DNA of 11,740 bases. It comes from Acidiferrobacteraceae bacterium. Lineage in GTDB: Bacteria > Pseudomonadota > Gammaproteobacteria > Acidiferrobacterales > Acidiferrobacteraceae. A model generated the notes under the pieces. The model made no database searches. It was not told the DNA's origin and saw only the letters and a list, made by a program, of their open reading frames with translations. Where the stretch lies: positions 1 through 11,740 of the forward strand of contig DAHWKH010000109.1 in NCBI GenBank assembly GCA_027343725.1, written 5' to 3'. How positions within the stretch are numbered: the first letter of the stretch is position 1; every line of letters starts with the position of its first letter. A program made the translations under genes and the position numbers. Positions 5,779 through 11,740 of the stretch are shown in pieces.

Positions 5779-6662
5779 AGCGCCTCCCCGATGATGCGCA
5801 CCTCGCGCTCGAGCCGCACGCCCGTGCACGCGTGGACACGCTCCGCAACGCGCGTGATCAGGGTCTCGATTTCGCTTGCGCGCGCCCCTCCGTCGTTGAC
5901 GATGAAGTTCGCATGCCGGGACGAGACCACGGCCGCTCCTTCGCGCAACCCCTTCAGGCCCGACGCCTCGATCAGCCGCGCGGCAAAATCCCCGGGCGGA
6001 TTCCGGAACACCGAGCCGGCGTTGGCGGTCTGCAGAGGCTGCGTCTGGGCGCGGCGCGCGAGCAGCTCCTTGATGCGCGCGCTCACGGCGAACGCATCGT
6101 CCGGGACAAGCGCGAATTGCGCGGCCACGAACCACTCGTCCGCAGGGCCCGACACGCTCCGGTAACCCACCGCGAAATCCGCGGCCGGCCGGGTCCTCAC
6201 GTGTCCTGCGCGATCGATGGTCACGACCGAGTCGACGTACCGCCAGGTCTCGCTGCCCGCCGCCCCGGCGTTCATCGCCAGCGCCCCGCCCACGGTTCCG
6301 GGGATACCGGCGAAGAATTCAAGTCCCGCGTAGCCCTGGCGCGCGCACAAGCGCGCGAGCTTCGCAAGCGGCACCCCGGCCTCCGCGTACACGCCGCCCG
6401 CAACGGCGCGCGCCTCCGACAAGCCGCCGGCGGTCGCGATCACAAGGCCCCGGACCCCGCCGTCGCGGACCAGGACATTGCTGCCAAGACCGAGCCATAC
6501 GCACGGCCCCTCGCCCTCGGCGCGCAGCAAGGCACCGAGGGCGGCGAGGTTTTTGGGTACATAAAACCGGTCGGCCGGCCCGCCGACGCGCCACGTGGTG
6601 TGGCGCGCAAGCGGCTCGTCGCGGCGCACGCCGGCCTCCCGGACGTCCCGGCACGCGGTCAC
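5775..6662 (-). CDS. murB: UDP-N-acetylenolpyruvoylglucosamine reductase MurB
   Basis: 295 residues. MurB is a cytosolic FAD enzyme that reduces UDP-GlcNAc-enolpyruvate to UDP-MurNAc with NADPH. FAD-binding segments are HTTWRVGGPAD (21-31), LGLGSNVLV (57-65) and the long GLEFFAGIPGTVGGALAMNAG stretch (113-133). Catalytic residues expected from the family are R168 (in YRS), the proton donor S217 (AGSVFRNP) and E287 (LEREVR). The length and SVFRNP-PGDFAARLIEASGLKG region fit the short type II MurB, unlike the longer type I enzyme of E. coli (342 residues). The open frame extends to 6833 inside murC, but GTG 6662 has an AAGGAGG SD and overlaps the murC stop by 4 nt (GTGA). The upstream extension is low-complexity Pro/Arg/Gly. 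Confidence 0.97.
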   Translation of the reverse strand: MTACRDVREAGVRRDEPLARHTTWRVGGPADRFYVPKNLAALGALLRAEGEGPCVWLGLGSNVLVRDGGVRGLVIATAGGLSEARAVAGGVYAEAGVPLAKLARLCARQGYAGLEFFAGIPGTVGGALAMNAGAAGSETWRYVDSVVTIDRAGHVRTRPAADFAVGYRSVSGPADEWFVAAQFALVPDDAFAVSARIKELLARRAQTQPLQTANAGSVFRNPPGDFAARLIEASGLKGLREGAAVVSSRHANFIVNDGGARASEIETLITRVAERVHACTGVRLEREVRIIGEAL

Positions 6663-8050
6663 GAGGCCTCCTTGAGCGCCGCCGGCAAGGCCTGCGCCGC
6701 CTGCCCGATGTTTCCGGCGCCGAGGGTCAAGACGAGATCGTTGGCGGCGATCACCGGGGCCAGGACCCGCGGCAGGTCGGCCAGGCGCTCGATAAAGACC
6801 GGATGGCGGCCGCGGGCCCGGATCGAACGGCACAGGGCGCGCCCGTCGGCGCCGCTGATGGGGGCCTCGCCGGCCGCGTAGACCTCGGTGACAAACAGGT
6901 TGTCGATGCCCGTCAGCACCGCCGTGAAATCCTCGAGCAGATCGTGCGTTCGCGAGTACCGGTGCGGCTGAAACACGACCACCAGCCTGCGGTCCGGCCA
7001 GCCGCCGCGCGCGGCCTGCACCGTGGCCGCGATCTCGCGCGGATGATGCGCGTAGTCATCGACGAACAACACGTCCCCGGCACCCCACGGCAGGCAGGCG
7101 TTGATCTGGAAGCGCCGGCCGATACCGGAGAAAGAGGCGAGCCCGAGCGCGATGTCCTCGCGCTTGGCGCCGAGCTCGTGGGCCACGGCGACGGCGGCCA
7201 GGGCGTTCAGGACATTGTGGTGGCCGGGCTGGCGCAAGGCGGTCTCGAGCCACGGCTCCTCTCCTTGCCACGCGATCCGAAAGTGCATGTTCTGCCCGTC
7301 CTGCACGATGTCGTAGGCGCGCAATTGCGCGTCGGCGCTCACGCCGTAGGTGAGCACGGGTTTGTGGATCTCCGGGATGAGATCGCGGATCACGGGGTCA
7401 TCGACGCACACGATCGCCAGGCCATAGAAAGGCAGGTTGTGGAGAAACGTCAGAAAGGCCTGCTGCAGCCGCTGAAAATCGCCGCCGTAGGTCCCCATGT
7501 GGTCGGCGTCGATATTGGTGACGATCGCGATCAGGGGCTGGAGATGCAGGAACGAGGCGTCGCTCTCATCGGCCTCCGCGACCAGGTAACGCCCCCGGCC
7601 GAGGCGCGCGTGGCTGCCGGCGCTGTTGAGCCGCCCGCCGATGACGAACGTGGGATCGAGCCCGGCCTGCGCGAGGACGCTGGCGACGAGACTCGTCGTC
7701 GTGGTCTTGCCGTGCGTGCCGGCGACCGCGATGCCTTGCTGCAGGCGCATGAGTTCCGCGAGCATTTCCGCGCGCGGGATCACCGGAATCTTGGCGGCCT
7801 GCGCCGCCAGGACCTCCGGGTTGCCGGCCCCGATCGCGGTCGACACCACCACCACGTCCTGATTGTGCACGTGCTCGCCGTCGTGGCCGATGTGCACTTG
7901 GATACCAAGCGCGCTCAAGCGCTTGGTGGTGGGGCTGTCCAGGGCATCCGAGCCCGAGACCTCGAATTTGAGATTGTGAAGCACCTCGGCGATCCCGCAC
8001 ATGCCGGCGCCGCCGATGCCTACGAAATGGATGCGCTGGACTTTATGCAC
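6659..8050 (-). CDS. murC: UDP-N-acetylmuramate--L-alanine ligase MurC
   Basis: 463 residues from GTG 8050. This cytosolic ATP-dependent ligase adds L-Ala to UDP-MurNAc, the first peptide stem residue. The three Mur-ligase domains are visible: the N-terminal UDP-binding Rossmann fold (KVQRIHFVGIGGAGMCGIAEVL, 3-24), the central ATPase with P-loop GTHGKTTT (111-118), EADESD (159-164), NIDADHMGTY (179-188) and GHHN (276-279), and the C-terminal domain with DDYAHHP (331-337) and FQPHRYSRT (360-368). An in-frame ATG at 8092 would add 14 residues inside murG with no SD. GTG 8050 has GAGGTGG just upstream and overlaps the murG TAA by 8 nt. E. coli MurC (491 residues) has a longer N-terminus, so a longer form is not fully excluded. 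Confidence 0.97.
   Translation of the reverse strand: MHKVQRIHFVGIGGAGMCGIAEVLHNLKFEVSGSDALDSPTTKRLSALGIQVHIGHDGEHVHNQDVVVVSTAIGAGNPEVLAAQAAKIPVIPRAEMLAELMRLQQGIAVAGTHGKTTTTSLVASVLAQAGLDPTFVIGGRLNSAGSHARLGRGRYLVAEADESDASFLHLQPLIAIVTNIDADHMGTYGGDFQRLQQAFLTFLHNLPFYGLAIVCVDDPVIRDLIPEIHKPVLTYGVSADAQLRAYDIVQDGQNMHFRIAWQGEEPWLETALRQPGHHNVLNALAAVAVAHELGAKREDIALGLASFSGIGRRFQINACLPWGAGDVLFVDDYAHHPREIAATVQAARGGWPDRRLVVVFQPHRYSRTHDLLEDFTAVLTGIDNLFVTEVYAAGEAPISGADGRALCRSIRARGRHPVFIERLADLPRVLAPVIAANDLVLTLGAGNIGQAAQALPAALKEAS
6667..6673 (-). promoter_or_regulatory. SD sequence deciding the murB GTG start
   Basis: AAGGAGG lies 4 nt before GTG 6662, within the last codons of murC. It rules in the 295-residue MurB and makes coupled reinitiation after the murC TGA likely. 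Confidence 0.8.
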
Positions 8051-9119
8051 GGGCCACCTCGAGACAGGCCATGACGATCCGGTCGGTCGCATCCGGCATG
8101 GCGCAGGCGCGGCTGCGCGCGGCCATGCGCACGGCGACGTCCGGCTGGCGCGCGAGGCCGGTCAGGAGCTCGGCCACGTGCGCCGGCGAAAAGTCGCTCT
8201 GCGCGACAGTCAGCGCCGCCTCGCGCTCGGCCAGGAATTGGGCGTTCGCGGTCTGATGGTCGTCGGTCGCGAAGGGGAACGGGACCAGAATCGCGGCGAT
8301 GCCGACGGCGCACACCTCCGCGATCGTCATGGCGCCGGCCCGGCACACGATGACGTCGGCCCATGCGTATTCCGCCGCCATGTCCTCGAGAAACGGTGAG
8401 ACGACGGCCTCGATCCCCCGCACTCGATAGGCGCTCGCGGTCACGCCCGCGCCTGCGCGTCCGCTTTGATGATGGATGAGCGGCCGCACGTTGGCGTCCA
8501 TCAGCGCCACTGCTTGCGGCATGACATCGTTCAGAACCGCGGCGCCCTGACTGCCGCCCAAGACCAGCACGTGCAAGGGGGGCTGGCGGCCGGCGAGCCG
8601 CACCGCGGGTTCGGGAACGGCGAGGATCTCGGGGCGCACCGGATTCCCCACGTGCAAAGCCCCCGGCAAGGCGCGAAAGGCATTCGGAAAGCCGCACAGG
8701 ACACGGTTGGCAATGAGCGCCAGCGCCCGGTTGGTAAGGCCCGCGCGCGCGTTCTGCTCGTGGATCACAAGCGGCGTGCGCGTCAGGCGCGCGGCGAGCC
8801 CGCCGGGACCGGCCACGAACCCGCCAAGCCCCAGGATCACGACCGGCCGGTGGCGGCGCAGGATCCCGAGCGCCTGCCACAGCGCCACCGCGAGCCGCAC
8901 CGGCAGGAGCAGAAGGTCCCGCACGGATCCGCGACGCAATCCCTGGATCGTGATCCACTCCATCGTGAAGCCCGCATCCGGCACGACCCGCGCCTCCAAG
9001 CCCTGGCGCGTGCCCACCCAGACGACGTCGAACCCCCGCCGCCGCAAGGCGCGCGCCACCGCAAGCCCCGGAAAGACGTGTCCCCCGGTCCCGCCCGCGA
9101 GGATGCACACGGTCTTCAT
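8043..9119 (-). CDS. murG: Lipid II synthase MurG (UDP-GlcNAc:undecaprenyl-PP-MurNAc-pentapeptide transferase)
   Basis: 358 residues, against 355 in E. coli. This peripheral inner-membrane GT28 glycosyltransferase adds GlcNAc to lipid I to make lipid II. Seen in the sequence: the N-terminal G-loop GGTGGH (9-14), the IHEQN motif (119-123), the second G-loop GGSQGA (188-193), the UDP-GlcNAc-binding AGAMTIAE ending at E268, and PFPFATDDHQTANA (280-293). A hydrophobic/basic patch around 68-90 could mediate membrane association. The ATG overlaps the ftsW stop (ATGA, 9116-9119) with AAGGGGG 7 nt upstream. The gene ends in TAA, overlapping the start of murC by 8 nt. Confidence 0.99.
   Translation of the reverse strand: MKTVCILAGGTGGHVFPGLAVARALRRRGFDVVWVGTRQGLEARVVPDAGFTMEWITIQGLRRGSVRDLLLLPVRLAVALWQALGILRRHRPVVILGLGGFVAGPGGLAARLTRTPLVIHEQNARAGLTNRALALIANRVLCGFPNAFRALPGALHVGNPVRPEILAVPEPAVRLAGRQPPLHVLVLGGSQGAAVLNDVMPQAVALMDANVRPLIHHQSGRAGAGVTASAYRVRGIEAVVSPFLEDMAAEYAWADVIVCRAGAMTIAEVCAVGIAAILVPFPFATDDHQTANAQFLAEREAALTVAQSDFSPAHVAELLTGLARQPDVAVRMAARSRACAMPDATDRIVMACLEVARA
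8054..8060 (-). promoter_or_regulatory. SD sequence deciding the murC GTG start
   Basis: GAGGTGG lies 3 nt before GTG 8050 (6 nt from the GAGG core), within the last codons of murG. The alternative in-frame ATG 8092 has no such motif upstream. Confidence 0.65.
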
Positions 9120-10264
9120 CGCGAGGCCCCCTTGGCGCGCGTCTCGCGGTCGATGCGCAAGAGGATCGCGATCGCAAGACAGCTCATGAGCGTGCTCGAC
9201 CCACCATAGCTCATCAGAGGCAGCGCCAGCCCCTTGGTGGGGAGCACGCCCATATTGACGCCCATATTGATGATGGACTCGAGACCCAGGAGGATGCCGA
9301 CGCCCTGCGCGACGAAGCCCGCGTAGAGGTCACCGGCGCGTTGCGCCGCGGATGCAATCTTGAACGCGCGCAGGATCAGAATCGCGTACAGGGCGATGAC
9401 CACCAGCACGCCCACGAACCCGAACTCCTCGGCGAGAATGGCGAACAGGAAATCGGTATGGGCGGCCGGCAGGTAGTAGAGCTTTTGGATGCTGAGTCCA
9501 AGCCCCCGGCCGAACACGCCCCCCCGTCCGAACGCGATCAGCGACTGCACCAATTGGTAGCCATCGCTCTTCGCCAGGGCGAACGGATGGAGAAAGCCGA
9601 TGATGCGCTGTTCCCGGTAATGGGAGATGATCGTCAGCACGATACCGGCGCCGAGCGCTGCGAGCACCACCAGCACGAAATGCGACAGGCGCACCCCGCC
9701 CACGAACAGCATGCCGAATGCCACCGCCCACAAGATCACCTCGCTGCCCATGTCGGGCTCGAGCAACAGCAGGATTCCGGTCACCATCAGGAGCGCGGAG
9801 ACCGTGAGGATCCCGTGCGTGAACTCGCTCAGGCGGTCCCGGCGGCGCACGAGATACCCCGCCAGGTACAAGATCAGAAGGAGCTTCAGGAACTCGGAGG
9901 GCTGGACGTTGAAAACGCCAAGCGGCAACCAGCGCGCGGAGCCGTTCGCCACCACCCCGACGTGCGGGATGAGCACCATGACCAAGGCCGCAAGCCCGCC
10001 CAACAACAGGTAGGACGAGACGCGCCGCCAGAACGCGATCGGGATCTGCAGCGCCAGGGAAAAGGCCACGACGCTCACCGCCACGTTCACGCAATCATGC
10101 ACGAGGTAATAGGAGCTGTATCCGACGCGCTGGGTCGCGACGAACGCCGAGGCCGAGTAGACCATGACCAGGCCGATCGCGAGCAGACCGAGCCAGTCGT
10201 AAAAGAGCACGGCATCGAGCGGCGGCATGCGCTGTCCGTGAGACATCTCGCGCACCTCAGCCAT
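9116..10264 (-). CDS. ftsW: Septal peptidoglycan glycosyltransferase FtsW
   Basis: 382 residues, somewhat shorter than E. coli FtsW (414), mostly through a shorter N-terminus. FtsW is a SEDS-family integral membrane protein that, with FtsI, polymerises lipid II at the septum. About ten hydrophobic segments are visible from residue 20 to 370. Family motifs are NGSARWLPLG (108-117), the QPSEFLK motif (121-127), EPDMG (169-173), AAHTDFLFA with the putative catalytic Asp D271, and the signature INMGVNMGVLPTKG-LPLMSYGGSS (332-357). The ATG lies 5 nt from an AAGGAGG SD and overlaps the murD stop by 8 nt. Placement between murD and murG, the classic dcw position, distinguishes it from the paralogue RodA. 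Confidence 0.98.
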   Translation of the reverse strand: MAEVREMSHGQRMPPLDAVLFYDWLGLLAIGLVMVYSASAFVATQRVGYSSYYLVHDCVNVAVSVVAFSLALQIPIAFWRRVSSYLLLGGLAALVMVLIPHVGVVANGSARWLPLGVFNVQPSEFLKLLLILYLAGYLVRRRDRLSEFTHGILTVSALLMVTGILLLLEPDMGSEVILWAVAFGMLFVGGVRLSHFVLVVLAALGAGIVLTIISHYREQRIIGFLHPFALAKSDGYQLVQSLIAFGRGGVFGRGLGLSIQKLYYLPAAHTDFLFAILAEEFGFVGVLVVIALYAILILRAFKIASAAQRAGDLYAGFVAQGVGILLGLESIINMGVNMGVLPTKGLALPLMSYGGSSTLMSCLAIAILLRIDRETRAKGASR

Positions 10265-11606
10265 GCGCCCCTCCTTGCCGCTTCATGACCAGACGGGTCA
10301 CGGCCTCGGTAAACACCTCGCCGCGGTGCGCATAATCGCGGAACATGTCGAAGCTCGCGCACGCCGGGGAGAGCAGAACCTGGTCCCCGGGGCGGGCCTG
10401 CGCGCGCGCGAGCGTGACCGCCTCGTCCATGTCCCGCGCCGCGAATTGCGGACAGCAGCCGTCGAGGGCCTGCGCCAGGCGCGGCCCATCGCGACCGATC
10501 ACGATCAAGGCCCGCGCCTTTACGCGCATGACGGGCGCCAAAGGCGTGAAATCCGCGCCCTTGCCATCGCCGCCCGCGATGAGCACCACCGGGCCCGGCA
10601 GGCCGGACACGGCCGCGAGCGTCGCCCCCACGTTGGTGCCCTTGGAGTCATCGATCCACTCCACGCCGTCCACCTGCGCGATCCTTTGCGTGCGGTGCTT
10701 CAACCCGCGAAACTCCCGCAAGGCCGCGGTGAGGGTATCGGTCGCGCGCGTCATGGTGGTGGCCAGCGCGAGCGCCGCGAGGGCATTGGCGATGTTGTGG
10801 CGCCCCGGCAGGGCCAGGGCGTCGGCCGTCATGAGCGGGGTTTTCCCGTGCGCGAGCCAGGTCTGGCCCCCGGATTCCACGAGACCGAAATCATGACCCG
10901 TGGGGCGGTCGAGACCGAACGAGACGACCTCGCGGTGCGCATGCGCCATCGCCATCACCGCCGGGTCCTCGCGATTGACGACCATGCGGCCCGTGCCGCC
11001 GTAGACGCGCGCCTTGGCGTGCGCGTATTCGGTGAAGTCCTCATAGCGATCCATGTGGTCGGGGGTCACGTTGAGCACCGTCGCGGCCTGGGCGTTCAAG
11101 CTGGAGGTGGTCTCGAGCTGGAAGCTCGACAGCTCCAGGACGTAAACGTCCGGTATCGGGCGCGCGAGCAGCGTCAGGGCCGGGACGCCGATATTGCCGC
11201 CGACCTCGACCGCAAGACCCGCGCGCTGCAACATCTCTCCCACCATGCTCGTAACCGTACTTTTGCCGTTGGATCCCGTCACGGCGATGATCGGGGCCTG
11301 GCAGGCGCGCGCGAACAGTTCGATATCCCCGACGACCGCGACCTCGTTGCGGATGGCGGCGCGAATGGCCGGTTCGCGCAGCGCCACGCCGGGGCTCACG
11401 GCGAGGAGGTCCGCGTGCATCAACACGTCCGCCCGAAACGGGCCCAGGATCAGCGGGACGTCGGGGTGTCGCGCCTTCAGCGCCGCGGTCAAGGGCGGTG
11501 ACGAACGGCTGTCGCAGACCTCGACCTGGTAGCCGGCGCTTTGGAGGTAGGACACGCACGAGAGCCCCGTATCCCCAAGACCGACGACGATCGCGCGCCG
11601 GCTCAT
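10257..11606 (-). CDS. murD: UDP-N-acetylmuramoyl-L-alanine--D-glutamate ligase MurD
   Basis: 449 residues, against 438 in E. coli. This cytosolic ATP-dependent ligase adds D-Glu to UDP-MurNAc-L-Ala. Visible features: the N-terminal UDP-binding domain (GLGDTGLSC, 9-17; SPGV, 71-74), the central ATPase P-loop VTGSNGKST (109-117), LELSSFQLE (157-165), NVTPDHMDRY (179-188), K198 at the position of the carbamylated lysine of E. coli MurD, GRHNIANALAA (268-278), DDSKGTN (319-325), GGDGKG (345-350), and the C-terminal LSPACASFDMF-DY-HRGEVF region (412-432) that binds D-Glu. The start codon overlaps the mraY stop (ATGA). The SD is weak, so translation probably depends on coupling to mraY. Confidence 0.99.
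   Translation of the reverse strand: MSRRAIVVGLGDTGLSCVSYLQSAGYQVEVCDSRSSPPLTAALKARHPDVPLILGPFRADVLMHADLLAVSPGVALREPAIRAAIRNEVAVVGDIELFARACQAPIIAVTGSNGKSTVTSMVGEMLQRAGLAVEVGGNIGVPALTLLARPIPDVYVLELSSFQLETTSSLNAQAATVLNVTPDHMDRYEDFTEYAHAKARVYGGTGRMVVNREDPAVMAMAHAHREVVSFGLDRPTGHDFGLVESGGQTWLAHGKTPLMTADALALPGRHNIANALAALALATTMTRATDTLTAALREFRGLKHRTQRIAQVDGVEWIDDSKGTNVGATLAAVSGLPGPVVLIAGGDGKGADFTPLAPVMRVKARALIVIGRDGPRLAQALDGCCPQFAARDMDEAVTLARAQARPGDQVLLSPACASFDMFRDYAHRGEVFTEAVTRLVMKRQGGAHG
10270..10276 (-). promoter_or_regulatory. SD sequence of ftsW inside the 3' end of murD
   Basis: AAGGAGG lies 5 nt before ATG 10264 within the last codons of murD. It fixes the 8-nt murD/ftsW overlap and argues against the later in-frame ATGs at codons 7 and 13. 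Confidence 0.75.
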
Positions 11607-11740
11607 GCGTGCCGCCAGAGGGTCGCCAGTCCGGCCAGCACCAGCAACACACTGATGATCCAGAAGCGCACGACGACACGCGTCTCGGGCCAGCCCTGCA
11701 ACTCGAAATGGTGATGCAAGGGGGCCATCCGGAACACCCG
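11603..11740 (-). CDS. mraY: Phospho-N-acetylmuramoyl-pentapeptide-transferase MraY, C-terminal 45 residues (partial)
   Basis: Only the last 45 codons and the TGA stop are inside the window. MraY transfers phospho-MurNAc-pentapeptide to undecaprenyl phosphate, making lipid I. The visible part reads RVFRMAPLHHHFELQGWPE, the conserved cytoplasmic H-H-H loop of the family, then RVVVRFWIISVLLVLAGLAT, the last transmembrane helix, ending LWRHA. The stop overlaps the murD start as ATGA (11603-11606). The gene enters from the high-coordinate edge with no sign of disruption. Confidence 0.98.
   Translation of the reverse strand, partial: RVFRMAPLHHHFELQGWPETRVVVRFWIISVLLVLAGLATLWRHA

Noticed and set aside
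4870..6135. ddl read from an upstream in-frame ATG as a 421-residue protein
   Set aside because: The extra 119 residues lie inside murB and are low-complexity. ATG 5778 has the family N-terminus, a strong SD and an ATGA overlap.
4888..6165. 425-codon plus-strand frame opposite ddl and murB
   Set aside because: Shadow of two confident genes; it spans their junction and has no family-like motif.
6803..8074. 423-codon open frame on the plus strand opposite murC
   Set aside because: It mirrors the codon bias of a GC-rich gene on the other strand. The translation is low-complexity, rich in Arg, Asp, Gly and His, with no recognisable domain, while murC is certain.
9341..10288. 315-codon plus-strand frame opposite ftsW
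   Set aside because: The reverse of a hydrophobic membrane protein gene gives a Gln/His/Glu/Arg-rich shadow; no independent support.
10263..11501. 412-codon plus-strand frame opposite murD
   Set aside because: Antisense shadow with Arg/His/Gly-rich composition and no domain.
1..11740. Mobile elements, CRISPR arrays, tRNA or rRNA genes, novel defence systems
   Set aside because: No transposase, array-like repeats, structured RNA or accessory genes were seen. The window is almost wholly core dcw cluster.

Overview
The window holds most of a division and cell wall (dcw) cluster. All genes are on the minus strand, so they read from high to low coordinates: the 3' end of mraY, then murD, ftsW, murG, murC, murB, ddl, ftsQ, ftsA, ftsZ and lpxC. 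After lpxC come a small membrane/coiled-coil gene and the first 27 codons of a second, related gene cut by the window edge. The GC-rich sequence, the classic gene order, and lpxC directly after ftsZ point to a Gram-negative proteobacterium, most likely a gammaproteobacterium. I cannot name a genus from the sequence alone.

Layout. From 11740 down to 4094 (mraY to ftsQ, running into ftsA) there are no intergenic bases. Every junction is a stop/start overlap of 4 nt (ATGA or GTGA) or 8 nt, and most starts have a strong Shine-Dalgarno (SD) sequence inside the upstream gene. This is the architecture of one translationally coupled operon. The first gap is a 63-nt spacer between ftsA and ftsZ. The second is a 178-nt region between ftsZ and lpxC, which holds a strong hairpin, an AT-rich candidate promoter and an unassigned perfect SD. 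lpxC is followed after 18-19 nt by the small gene, which overlaps the edge gene by 4 nt.

How the genes work together. MurB, MurC, MurD and Ddl make the UDP-MurNAc-pentapeptide precursor and its D-Ala-D-Ala end. MraY and MurG convert it to lipid I and lipid II at the inner face of the membrane. FtsW polymerises lipid II at the septum. FtsQ, FtsA and FtsZ belong to the divisome that places this synthesis at mid-cell. LpxC commits UDP-acyl-GlcNAc to lipid A, tying outer membrane supply to the same locus. The two genes after lpxC resemble the membrane-anchored N-terminal part of the M23-type envelope peptidases often found near lpxC and secA.

Several starts were reset from the longest open frame using SD position, family N-termini and overlap geometry: ftsZ at 2792, ddl at 5778, murB at GTG 6662, murC at GTG 8050 and the small gene at GTG 546. 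Most of the window is ordinary core genome. The places worth a second look are the peptidase-less paralogue at 79-546 and the lpxC leader at 1478-1655.
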